Part shown: piece after piece, positions 12,701 through 25,531 of the stretch
Layout: the number at the start of each line of letters is the position of its first letter
Position numbering within the stretch: position 1 is the stretch's first letter
Assembly (NCBI GenBank): GCA_944472155.2
Contig: OX235279.1
Location: 137,550,920 to 137,614,919, forward strand
Reading direction: 5' to 3'
From: Trichobilharzia szidati
Lineage: Eukaryota > Platyhelminthes > Trematoda > Strigeidida > Schistosomatidae
DNA: 64,000 bases
The notes under the pieces: model-generated
What the model was told of the DNA's origin: nothing
What the model saw: only the letters and a program-made list of their open reading frames with translations
Databases searched by the model: none
Made by a program: the position numbers and the translations under genes

Positions 12701-15700
12701 GAGCCATGATGCATTCTTTTAGTACACTGTACTAACCTTATCCTTTGAAAATGAGACATATTGATAGTGAATTCTGTGAATACCTGTTTTTTCTATGCAC
12801 TATGTGTCCTGATGATGAATACCTTCATTGTTATGATACATAACACAGTCCTTGCTTAAACTTCCGGCTATCAATCGAAGAAGGTATGTACTTCGCAACA
12901 GTTAGCCCCATCCTTCTCTGTCACTCTGAGTTATGGCCGTTTATAGTGAAAAATGTTAAGAGGTTAGCTGTGTCTTATCATAATTGTGTGCATTCGATCT
13001 TTCGTCTTCAGACTGTGCCAGCTTGAATTGTTGCATTGTTGTGCAAATGTCTATGCTGATAAATTAGTCCAAATGATGGGCATGTAAAGCGAAACGCTTA
13101 ATTGATATAAGAATAAAACTTGTGCAGTGTGGTAGAGTGTAATTCCATTATGGGTAAATTTTGTTTTGATAAAGTTTCACAGTGTTAAACATAACTAATC
13201 CTTACAAACCAAACTATAGAAAATTATACAGTTTCGAGCACAATTTATTGCTCATAATCATGTCAAGGTAATCACACGACTTCCTAAATTCATTTACATA
13301 GTTCCGTTGTTTTTCACTTGATTTTTACTTGATTTCATTGGTAGTAGGTTAAAGGTAGGTAGGTTAAAGGACCCAGTTGACCCAATTAGACAAAATAATA
13401 TAATTTACAAAATACGCTGCAATGACTGTGAGGTCAACTACATAGGTCAAATTAGTAGGTCAGGGGTAGTCAGATTGTCAGACCATAAGAATTTAGCTAA
13501 GGTAAGAATGGTTGACCCCGAGAAGATAAGTAATTTAAAAAAATGCTCAGCAATTGCAATGCATGCATTACCACATAACCACACAATAGGGTGGGTGGAG
13601 GGGGTTAAAATTCTAAAAAGTGATCTAGGTAGGTGGAGAGAGAGGTTGATTACTGAATCGTTGTTCATCGAATCGACACTCAACACATGCAATAGGAATG
13701 ATTCATCACTCATACCTGAAATATGGAAAATATTACTACCAATTAAATCAAGTGAAAAACAATAGAACTATGTAAATGAATTTAAGAAGTCGTGTGATTA
13801 CCTTGACATGGTTATGAGCAATAAATTGTGCTCGAAACGTCATCAGTAAACATTACTGTATAACACTGTGAGACTTTATCAAAATAAATTTTACCCATAA
13901 TGGAAACGCTTAATTCCTTATTTTTCACTTAAAATTAAACGATAAAATGTCAGTGTATGAAAGGAGTATCTCTTAACATATTTAAGACTAAAGTTGTATA
14001 TTTAAATATTTCTCATTTCTCATTATGTAAATTATAAGGCCTTATTAATTCATCCCGTCATGTTTACACATTGTGTTTGTTTTGTTTTTTTTTCTTCTGA
14101 AAAGCTATGCGATGTCGTGAATTGGAAAGTAAACTTTCCTTACAAGAAATCAATTTTAAGAAAACAAAAGAAGAAATGGAACGGCAACTGGAAAATGCTC
14201 ATGCTGAAGCTGCTGCCAATTGTTCTCGTTTAGAGGCTGAAGTTATAAAATGGAAGGTAAAAATAATAATAATAATCCTTGCAAATGTTTTATATTTTCT
14301 TAATTTTTAATTTCATATTACTTTAAGTAATTTTTTATTGTGTTGATTGGATTTTATATTGTGTAGCAAAAGAATAATAATTATAATGATTACACGGTCT
14401 ATTAATATCATTCTTTAGAAGTTTATATTGTTTCTTTAGTAAATAGTACTTAAAAGTGGTTAACACATTTGAAGTTGAATTGTGTAATTCGCATTCAAGC
14501 TGAAATTGAGACAAAATTTTACAGGTATTTGATTCTCAGAGTTTATCATAATCCTGGCGCCCACTAGTACATGAACTCTCTAGTCTGAATGCAATATCAT
14601 TCAAGTTTTCTGTATTAATTTTCATGGCTTATGTTCAAAAAAAAATTAAATGATTAAGTTTTTAGAGTTTTTGAAATAGCCTAGGTGGGGGATGTCTTCT
14701 CGTTGTGTCCTCTGAGTTGTATGGTTTAGTTGTGAAACAGTGAAGGATAATGAAAGCTACACAATTAAAACATTCTCCCCAGAAGAATACATATCAACTT
14801 CATAAGGTTTTTAAATGAAATTGAATTCTTTCCTAATATTTACATCTAATAATAATATATAGTATAATTCCTTGACGTTCCCAGTGGAACATAAGACTCC
14901 AAGCTAGAGCTTTGAAGTTTCCGTAGCAGTTGTTTCATTTTTATGGGATGGGATTGCTAGCCTCATGCCCAACTTTCCCTCTTTACCAGACCTATTACTG
15001 GTTTAGCGAGGTAAAGGAGTGCGTCGGCCGGGGATCGAACCCGAACCACATGAGGCATTGTCGGCGAGTCTTCTAACGCTGCACCACAGACGCACAATAT
15101 TTACATCTACTTTGTTTTACTGCAAAAAATTGTTGTTCAAAGACTAAAGCAATACGGGTGAAGTTAGTCATACGTTGGGGGTAGTGTGAAGATTTGATAT
15201 CTTTCGTTAACGAATAAGTTATTTAATGAACTAGGCATTAGACATTATTTACAGTTTTTAGGTAGCTTAATATCTGTCTCTCATTCCTTCCTAATGGTTA
15301 TCACTGTGCATAGTATAATAGAATTCAAGTTGTTTTGGATAAATATAATGAATACTACTTTGAAATAAAACTTTCTACTAGATTTACTACATTTTAAATT
15401 ATATCTAAAGCTTTCATGTTATTATTCGTAAGGTGGAAAAGGCTTTTTAGTAGGCGCATAATCTAATTCCAAAAGTTACATGATTTCCACTTGTAATACT
15501 TCTTTCTTATCAATGTGACGTATAGCTTACTACCAACAGTAATATTTATTTTCTGTTATTAGTTTACATTAATGATGAGACGACATTCTCTTACTATATA
15601 CCGATGTGTGTTGTTTTAGTTCCCTCTGTATTTAGCAGGTCTATTGAGGAAGCTGAAAAGTTATTGAGCTGATTTTTATGATTTAGCATATGGTAAAACT

Positions 15701-18700
15701 GTAGTGTGAATTCCCTTCAAATTTAAGAAGAAAGAATTTAGTGTGATTGATATCAACAACAGAAGGAACAATTACATTAGAATCATTAATCTGCCCAGCA
15801 TCTTACCCTTAAAACCAAATCATCACTGAATAACTCAAATGTTGCTTGTCAAAGACAAATTTCTGCACGACAATGAATACACACTACTAGTAGGTGTCAG
15901 TAAACACGTTACCTATTGTGTCTAATCTCACTTATCCGGAACAAATTTTTTCATGTACCAGGCTAAGAGCCACACTTATCGTATGTGGGCTGATGTTACT
16001 ACCCAGAGGAGGAGGGACGGGACTCCAAACTGTTACCCATTGGTCTAAAAACCGAATGACTGTACCAATAAGCTATATCTCTACGGACAGGTCATCTACC
16101 TTGTATGTGACTTGCTACTTCCTTTATGTGACACTTTTTTGTGTATGCATGTGGAATCTAGGATCCTAGATACGACATTTGTCGTGGTCATCCACTAGAA
16201 GATTTGTTTCCTTTTTTACTGACTGGGATTACTAATGATTTACACCAATCTGATGACAATATGTCCTGTTCTTATTCACTAACTAATATCTCGGTTAATG
16301 TGGTCCATATTCCCCCTTTCAAATTCAGCAATAACATATTATAACGTGACTGACGTACTGACTGAGTTTCAACATAGAACTTTGTACAGACGTGCAGCAG
16401 TTCAATTTGGCACACTCCACTTATCACATAAATGTAGAAAAATGACAGGAAAAAAAGCGATTTAAAGAACCTATATAATAAACAAAAGGAATACTAAAAA
16501 AGATAAAAGTGACACTTTAGTAGATATGGGGGATCACAGAGAGTGGATTCATCTGCGCTACTGAAAACCATTTGAAGCCATACCACCAATGGTCTTAGAA
16601 TCCCGGAAACTACAACCAGGTAACCTACAAATCCCTACATGCCTTACACCAGTTGTCTAAGACCTTATGAACTGGTAACAGGTTCTGGTTTGACCACCCT
16701 TAACTCTTTTCCAAAGTTATCCTATGTCGGCTAACATTGTCTGTAGAGAACGATGATGTCTTACTATGAGCGACACATGTCCTAACCGTCTCAGTCGATC
16801 AACTTCACAACCTTATCGACTGATTTGCCCTCCTTACTGAACACTGTACGCCTAATTTCTATGTTGCCATAGCACGTGAGACAGGACGCAAATATTTGTG
16901 GTCAAAGTCAGTCGGCCTTTTCCATATCTCCTATTTTCAATGGCTCTAACGTAACATGTACGCTTACACATGATATATGTTTTACATATGCGCTTACAAT
17001 GTTTTTAACTGAAGTTTTCATTTCTGTTTTTATTCCTTCTTATTGTTTTCACAAATTTTTCTCAATGCTCCTCCTACTATAGCGTGGTAATGTACCAGCG
17101 CTATTGTTATTATTATTATTCTTTTCACACTTTAAGTTGATTGTGTTTTCATCCATCTGATATTCCATTTTTGCTTGTTTGTTCACTTTTCTGTGTGATA
17201 TTTTTCTCTAGAAAAGAAAAATGAAAGTTGAAATGTCTTCACATGTGTTTTTTTTCTTGTGTGAATATTCATTTGCACAATTTTATGTCTGATTTTCTTC
17301 TTTTCTTTTTGCATTCTCATTCATCAACATCTAAACTTCCTGGTTTCCTTATTAGACATACATATGCATATACCTGTGGGTGTATACATACAATCATGCT
17401 TAGTACTATTTTCATTTCGAGCATAGAAAGTAAGTGAAGCAATCGTCATAGTATAGTTTAGTGTATACTTTACAGTATTATATGTCTAGTAATGTCAACA
17501 GTTAATCGTCTGTAAAATATGTTGTTATTTTGTTTAAATTGCTATTTATTCTACTACTACTAATACTACTAATGTTTGATAGGTGAACATTTTTTTTGCA
17601 CTATTCATATTGGATTGTTTCCTTCTTGAAATGAACATACTTTTCTAGGTCAGATAGGTTATGTTTTCTAATGTAACAGTATAATAATAATAATAATACC
17701 AACAACAACGATAATCGATTGTTTATCTGTTTTAAAAATAAACAGAAACCAATAAGTCCAGTTTGGTTGTATGTTAGCGTCAACTGAAACTACATTTTTA
17801 ACAGTAATATAGTGATAGTATGAATTATGGAAGCAGTAATATACATGTATGGTGCGTCGGTGCGTCTGCATCACAAGATTCGCTAGACAGAAAGAACTGT
17901 GAAACTTTATATATATGGGAAAGAAGCACTGTAATTAAGGGAAAGGATCATAAAAAACAGGCAGGTGTACTAACGAACAGCATGCATTACTTCATGTTCC
18001 TTTGAAAATGAAGAGAAAGGATAAGTCGCAGCATGTTCACCATTGATTACAATTGTTGGATCATATGTGATATCGTATCGTGATGCACACGATGTAGATG
18101 CTAACCTCACACAACTATCCTTCATTGCCCACGACGCAATGCCATGGGTTGACCACCATTATGCTTTTCATGCTCAGTCGTATGGCTAGCAGACAGTGAG
18201 TGGCACAGCATCCATTTTATTGACATTCGTAGTACATACCTTAGCCATCGTAGCCTGTGTTGCAAGGTGACAGCACTCACTGATAGGTGATCCTAACTGT
18301 ATCTAAACACACACCACTGGACCTCATAATTGCTTATATGATGATGCCGAACAATTATACGGAGACGGATGATCGAATATACAGAGATGCTGCACGTAAA
18401 TATCGTGGAGAGATCAGGTGTGCACGTGCTTATAGTAATACTAGACAGACTGAAGCACTCTGAACTTGACCACTGACATTCAAACGTACCTCCAAGTGTT
18501 TAAGGTGATCTAAGTTGGCATGTGTCATACAACTAGCTAGATACATGAAAGTGCCGACTACTTATAAGGGTTCGGGCTTCTGTCAGCCAATCAACGGGAC
18601 TCAGTACTTAGAAGACGCAACGCTCATATAGGCTTACAGACACTGATCAACAATTAGATGGACACAAAAAGCAGCCAAAATGAGGACGAATATTCCTTTA

Positions 18701-21700
18701 CAAGAACAGCATCTGAAGGAATTAAGCAACCGAGCACGATTGAATTTTTTCATTTTAAACAACTCAAAGAGATTCTCATAGTCTAATTTGTCGTTTACAA
18801 ATCGCACCACATGGCAGTACAAGTTGATCATTCAATCCTCCAAGTATTAGGGTTCCTAACAAGAGGCGATTATCACAAATTTCAGGGATACTTAAAGCAG
18901 TGAAATATGGAAAAGAAAAAGTATGACTTATTTGTACTACATATTAACTTACTTGACTTATATTTTATTCGTTGCTGTATCTCTTTAGTCGCATGCAATG
19001 ATGTCACAGAGGGCAATCTAAAACTGATACCATAAATGCGAATACTGCTTAAATAGGAGTGAAAGCGAGCCTTATTTTTGTACCTACATAGACGACAATA
19101 TCATAACTAAGTAGACCTATTTAACTTTAAATTAAAGATAACAATGAAGGGAAAGGGTAGCGAGAACGCCAATGCATGACAAATATTTGCAAGCATAACA
19201 AGTCACCAGCTACAAAATTCTGGTATTAAAAGAAGTTAAAAGGCGGCTAAATAATAATGATTAGAAAATGGTCGGAGAGTGATAAAGTAAGTCAGACTGT
19301 ACAGCTATGCAAATGAAATCTTCGAAAAGAGAATTTTCTTCCTTGTTTTATTGGTTGAAATCACATTAGAACTTAAAATTTTTAAATGTGTAGAGTGAAA
19401 TGGTAAACCGCATGCAACTCTTTAAATATCACTGGAGATATCATGTAGACTAGTGAGGCTTCTTTATGTATAAACCAGTCCCGTGTTTACTGCTGAATAT
19501 TATGTATATCACAGTCAATCTTAATAACTTGTCTCATCGTATGTACTAGTGGTTTATGCGCGTATTTGGAGATCGCTCACGTGAAACTACAGTAATAGAG
19601 CTAGCCTGGGTGAAGTGCTTTTAGAATCAGATGGCGTTTGTTTTTTGTTTGGGACCAAACTTATCAGTGGTGTGCCTGACTTCACTTAGCCTGGCGAGCC
19701 CAATCAGTTCTAACCAACTTTTTTTGTGGCCAGCTACTGGTATTTTATAGTATCAAATTCGTCATTTGAGATTTGCACAGTTCGAGATAAGAATTCACTA
19801 CAGTTTTCTTTTGAAAGTAAATAGTATTCACTCCGGGGATTAGATCACTTCTGTTTGGTTGGTAAGCAGTACTGTTTCATGTGAATGGTTTCCAACTAGT
19901 CATATCAATTATTAGTATGTACTATCAAGCAATTTCGCTAACTATCTCTTCTATGCTATTTATGACATCAAACACTGTGGTTTGAAAGAATTTGTAAAGG
20001 ATAAATTTGATTCCACCAACGGGTTTATTTCACTAATATTCTTTTCTCTCTTCACATGAATTTATGACACGTTCTGATTACTACGTCATGAGTAATTTTT
20101 AGTTCAATTAAACTATCTCATTGAATCGTTTTGTTCTTGTTGTTGTGTTTTGTCATATATGGCGTCTTTCTGAAATTTTTTTACATAAGAGAAGAAACGT
20201 TCAGCGAAGTGTTACTCTTTTTGACGATATCATTCTTAAACTGCACAATCGCATATATATGGTAAATTCTCTTAGCGACAAAAGGGGTATTTCCAAAGAT
20301 GTGTCATTAGAGTTGTAAATTTTAGATAAAAAATTACGTAACGTAATACAATTGACGGAGTTTAGTAGAATTCAGCTAAAATTGAACAAGAGTCAAGTTA
20401 ACAACAGTGGTAATAAGAGTAAAGATGTAATAATGGCTGGGGGAAGAAAACAATACAATTAAGAAACAAAAAGAAACAAGAATTACGTATTTAGTATTAA
20501 AATTGATCAGGTCCATTGTAGATTTAATGACTGAACAAACTTCTTTTGTATGCAGATTTCAGGATATAACATATGGATTGCCATTGCTTCTGTGGTTTGA
20601 AGAAGTTTGATTCGTGCTCTTTTAGCGAGATTCCCAAGCACTCTGTAGATAACTTTGAAGTTGTTTTGTTTGCTTGGTGTCCTGATTCGATCAGGTATTC
20701 CAGAATAGACCTCCGGGGGAATCTGTTTTCTCCTTCATAAAACCATGACTATAGGTAAGTGTTCGATGATACGTTTGGATATTAAACGCGGGGTACGAAC
20801 GACATACCTAGCTCCACACGAGCAGGTGAATTCGTAGATGCACATTGATGAGGCCAACAGTGGTAGCTTATAATTCACGTCCATGCGAATCATTGGTTTC
20901 TTAGAGAAGGTTAGTTACAGTTTAACCGCGAACGTTCCCTTCAGTAAGCGGGACAGCTAGTTTCTCAGTATTTCTGATGATGAGTCCATCGAATCGCAGA
21001 TTCAAGTAAAGATACATTTTGAGAGCAGAAAGTGTGGGTGGTTTAGGTGGGTTAGGTCTCATGGAAATCGTGATGAAACTTTCTGGGTAGCCATTTTCGA
21101 CGAGGGTTTTTTTTAAAGAGTGTTTAGCTCCTCTTCCATTTACTATTTCTACCTATTACATAATTTACTTTGGACATTTGTCTCCATGCTCTTTCATTAA
21201 AACCCTTTTTTATACTAAGCAACTCTTTTCTATACTCACCACTCTTCACCCCCTCCTAGGTAAGATTTGATTATTCACCACATTGTTGAGATATTTTGAT
21301 GACGTAAACAACAATCTTAACTTTTTTTAATTTTTGTTTGACAATCCTAATGTAGACAGAAGACAAGTAGTTCAACGAAGAGTCTCTTTTCGGCGAATTC
21401 ATTTTCATAGCTGTACAATCGCAAATATATATGGTTGTTTTGTATGTGTGTGTACATTAAATTTGTCAAACGAAAATACAATTAGTAAGTTCAGGTGAGT
21501 TGGATGTTGATATAAGAGAGTAGTAACAAAAGTGATGAATTGTCACAAACGATTGTTAAAGAAGAGTTACGTAATAACATGAATAGTTTAATGAAAGAGT
21601 TGTACTCAGGGTGCACATGGAAACAAAATATACGGAATTACACAAGGGTTTTAAGTAGAAAAATAAGCGTACAAACAAAAGTCAAGTCAAATCCGCATAT

Positions 21701-24700
21701 TTTGTTTCCATGTACACCCTGAGTACAACTCTTTCATTAAACTATTCATGTTATTACGCAACTCTTCTTTAACAATCATTTGTGACAATTCATCACTTTT
21801 TTTACTACCCTTTTATATCAACATCCAACTCACCTGAACTTATTAATTGTATTTTCGTTTGACAAATTTAATGTACACACACATACAAAACAACCATATA
21901 TATTTGCGATTGTACAGCTATGAAAATGAATTCGCCGAAAAGAGACTCTTCGCTGAACGTTTTGTTCTTATAGTTGAAAAGTCATGCATCCTATTTGTTG
22001 CTTGTTAGCTAAACTTATATAAGTTTTGAAATTTGTCACTCCTAATTAAATTTTAGTGATGAACTAAATTAGTGTTGCTTACTTTTCAGTTAGGTAATAT
22101 TCTCCCGATGAGGTCTGTTCATTTTGTTACTACCGTTTGTCTGTTTACATATTCGTCTGAGTACACCTCTGTTCCTCCGTGATGAAATATGCATAGGAAT
22201 ATATTATTACATTCAATTCTCTTTCTTTCTCGTGACATATATAATAATTGTTTCTTCTTCTTCTTCAAAGTGTTTGTTATATTTTAGTGATACTGAATGG
22301 TGTAATGTTGTTTGAACTCATTTACCCGGAACTTATCTTTCATGTAACAGCCTAAGAGCTACACTCATCGTATGAAGACCGATGATACTACGGATTTTCC
22401 CAGGTTGAAGTACTTAGAGCAGAACTTTAACGCGTTATCTATTGCCTAAGAAACTGAGCTCGTAAGCCAATGAGGCACATATGCATAAATGGTGCAATAA
22501 AATAGGCAGTGAGTAGAGAAACAGTAAATGTCAACAATGAAAAGAAGAGGTAATTGACATTTCTACTAACTGAAGTTAAAAAAATTGTTTACTGCAGAAC
22601 AATGAAAAAAACACTCCTTTACTACAAAAAATCCCTGTGGATAATATGTTTCAATGAATATTTTCTTGATAATATAGCGTGGAAGAGTCTGAAATATATG
22701 TCTTTTGCTTAAATATATAAATCTTAATAAAATGCGTGATATTTCAGTGTTATCATACTGTTTCTCGCTAATCAAAATCATGTAACTTTGAACGTTTTTG
22801 TTGTCTGTGTATGGCCTGAAGTAATCCTCGTCATTTTCGTGGACATTTAAAAGTCTACCATTCGAAAAATTTTCATCTTTACTTAGATATATTGATTTCG
22901 TGGTTTTGTCTGCACATAGTTATTCATTCTGAATAAAAACTGGCAAGAAAAAAAATATATATATATATAACAGCTGTTGACTTCATTAAGGTGTGTAACT
23001 GGCGTTCGATTTATGGAAAAAAATATCATTAACAGTATCCCTATAATATTAACTTTTAAGACAATGTTTTAAACTGTGGCCTATGTTATTCGCGGGTATA
23101 TTCACTTATCTAACTTGCAAACACAAAGTTTTTCTGGTCAATATATTTTTGGACTAACCAATCCGAAACACAATAAAAATCCAAACGTTGTAGTTTATTT
23201 TATATTTTGTTAGGTCGAACGAATTTCTGAATTTTACCTATGTTCAATTTTCCTCGAGAAATTTTTAAATATCATTTCAATTTTCATTGAATGAATTGAC
23301 AAAATATATCTAATTTCACTGTATTTCTTGATATCTAAAGCTATGGCTAATCGAACCAGATGCTGAACTACTGACCGCTAAGTCATAGACTTGAAATGAA
23401 TCCCTGATTTGGGCGGACAGGCAGTATGACAAGCAGTCACACAAAAGGTGTGGTGTTATAGCATGGAAATGCAAGTGGTTGTTTAGTAATATTGATTGAC
23501 TAGTTGTTATGTGTTATCGATTGGTGTTATTAATTTAATTGGATAGTTTCAAAGAAATCTTTGGATTTAGAAAAACTCTCCCTAACTTACTAAAATCATT
23601 CAGGGTATATTGAACACTTGGTACACATATACCAATATATGCGAAAATAACTACCTGGCTATGAAATTTTGTTCATGAGTAACGAGAATAATTTTAGACA
23701 CAATTCTGACAAGTGTTGGTTTTGTGGGGATTTTGTTTGATTGGTTGGAGGATTTCATCATGAGCTGACATCAGTTAGAGGACCACTGCAAAAACCACCA
23801 GGGAGTACTGGACAGCTGTTTCGTCAGCTGAGTTCGGGACTCTTCGGCAGTATGCACCCACCACAGGAGGTCCGAACCCAGGCCCTTCTGGATACAAGGC
23901 TAGCGAGCTCGTAGACCAATAAGCCACTGGAACCCAATCCAATGACCAGCCCATGAATTCCAACTTCCGCTAATTTACGACATAGCGAGACCAACTCTGT
24001 CATGTTATGCTAGCATATTGCTGAAATGTCATAGACTGAGAGTAAACAGACTTTCAGTGTAACTCCATCATAGATAAGATTTTATTTAGATAAATCACAC
24101 AGTGTTGTACAATAATATTAACTGATAATGTTTCGAGCACGAACCATAATCATATCAAGTGAGTGACATAATATGATTATGAGCAACAATTTGTGCTCGA
24201 AATGTCATCAGTTAATATCACTGTGTAACACTGTGTGATTTATCTAAACAAAATCTTATCCATGTTTGAGTTATACTCTACCATTGCGCCCAAGTTTTAT
24301 ACTCATATCAATAAGACTTTCAGTGTCTCGATAGCTTTCAGTGGTTAAGTATTTAGTTGATTTTCGAATCTATAAAAGGAAAAACTACTGTGAGAAAAAT
24401 ATATTGTGAATTCTTTTGTTTCCCATTTAAAAACAGTAATAAATTTATTGAGTTATTATACTTGCCAGTCCCGATATAACAAAGATTCTACGGTTAATGC
24501 ATACTTATGCAGTGCACTTAGTTTCAGTCTGCTACGAGTTTTCGCAGTAATTTCTTTTGTTCTTTCGAAATTGAAGAGCATAATTTCAATCATTGAAAAC
24601 ATTTCATTGATGTTTTGGTAGGTTACAATTGTAGATGTGCACATTAGAGACATGTTGATGAAAGATTATTCTGATTTTGGTAGTAATAATACTTATTATT

Positions 24701-25490
24701 GTTATTAATACTGTTGTCATCATGATGTAATGGGCTTCTAGATTTCATTTTATCAGAACTGTTATAAATTGACACAGTTATAGACATACTAGTTACAATT
24801 GTTACATATATACATGTATATATATTGGACAGATGAAAGGGAATCTTAACAATACATTATTTTATAGCAATATTTCCCATATTACTTATATTACTATTGT
24901 GATTGTCAACTGACCTAACACATATGCATGTATACATATATACGTGTAAATGTATTTTGTGTGTTAGTTTGTGTACAGATATCGGTCTTCAATGACAATA
25001 AGAGTTCAGTAAAATTCTCTTAATCAAGTTATCAATATATTAGTATTATGTAAATTTATTTCTGCTGACATGACCTATTCATATGCTTTAAATGCATTCA
25101 TGTTGTAGTGTGTACTAAATGATATAGCCTTAAACATCGATTTTAACATGTTCATCAGCACACTTATTATATTCTTTAGTATATATATATGTATATATAT
25201 GCTCATAATAGTGATATTATTTAAATTACTATATCTTAAAACCAAAGGATTCTCTATCGATGAACGTTGATATACTTATAAAATAATGAAGTTTTGTATT
25301 CCTTTTTTTTCCCCTTGTTAATTAATACTTCACTATTTCTCCTCAATTTACAATAGACTTTCTAAGCTATCTATGATCATGACGCCACTTTTATTACAAT
25401 AGAACTATAAGTGTTCAGCACAAGTGCACAATCTTTTCTATTTAAGAATTGTGAGACATTTTTAAACAGAATAATCCAACATGAGAAAGA

Positions 25491-25531
<41 letters not shown>

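Larger units (their letters stand above)
12154..14104. other. ROCK intron 3
   Basis: 2 kb. It holds a minus-strand SINE A at about 12283-12474 and the Penelope-like insertion at 13104-13902 with its target-site duplication. The 12480-13090 stretch has nothing I can identify. Confidence 0.8.

Noticed and set aside
17212..17244. Possible 33-nt ROCK exon (KRKMKVEMSSH) after a TTTTTCTCTAG acceptor
   Set aside because: Length and phase would fit, but the donor (CAT|GTGTTT) is weak and the residues show no homology. Without RNA evidence this is probably chance.
21540..21722. Small coding gene inside the foldback element
   Set aside because: The 60-codon frame spans the loop of a near-perfect palindrome, has no homology I recognise, and is not kept in the related element at 47617-48210.
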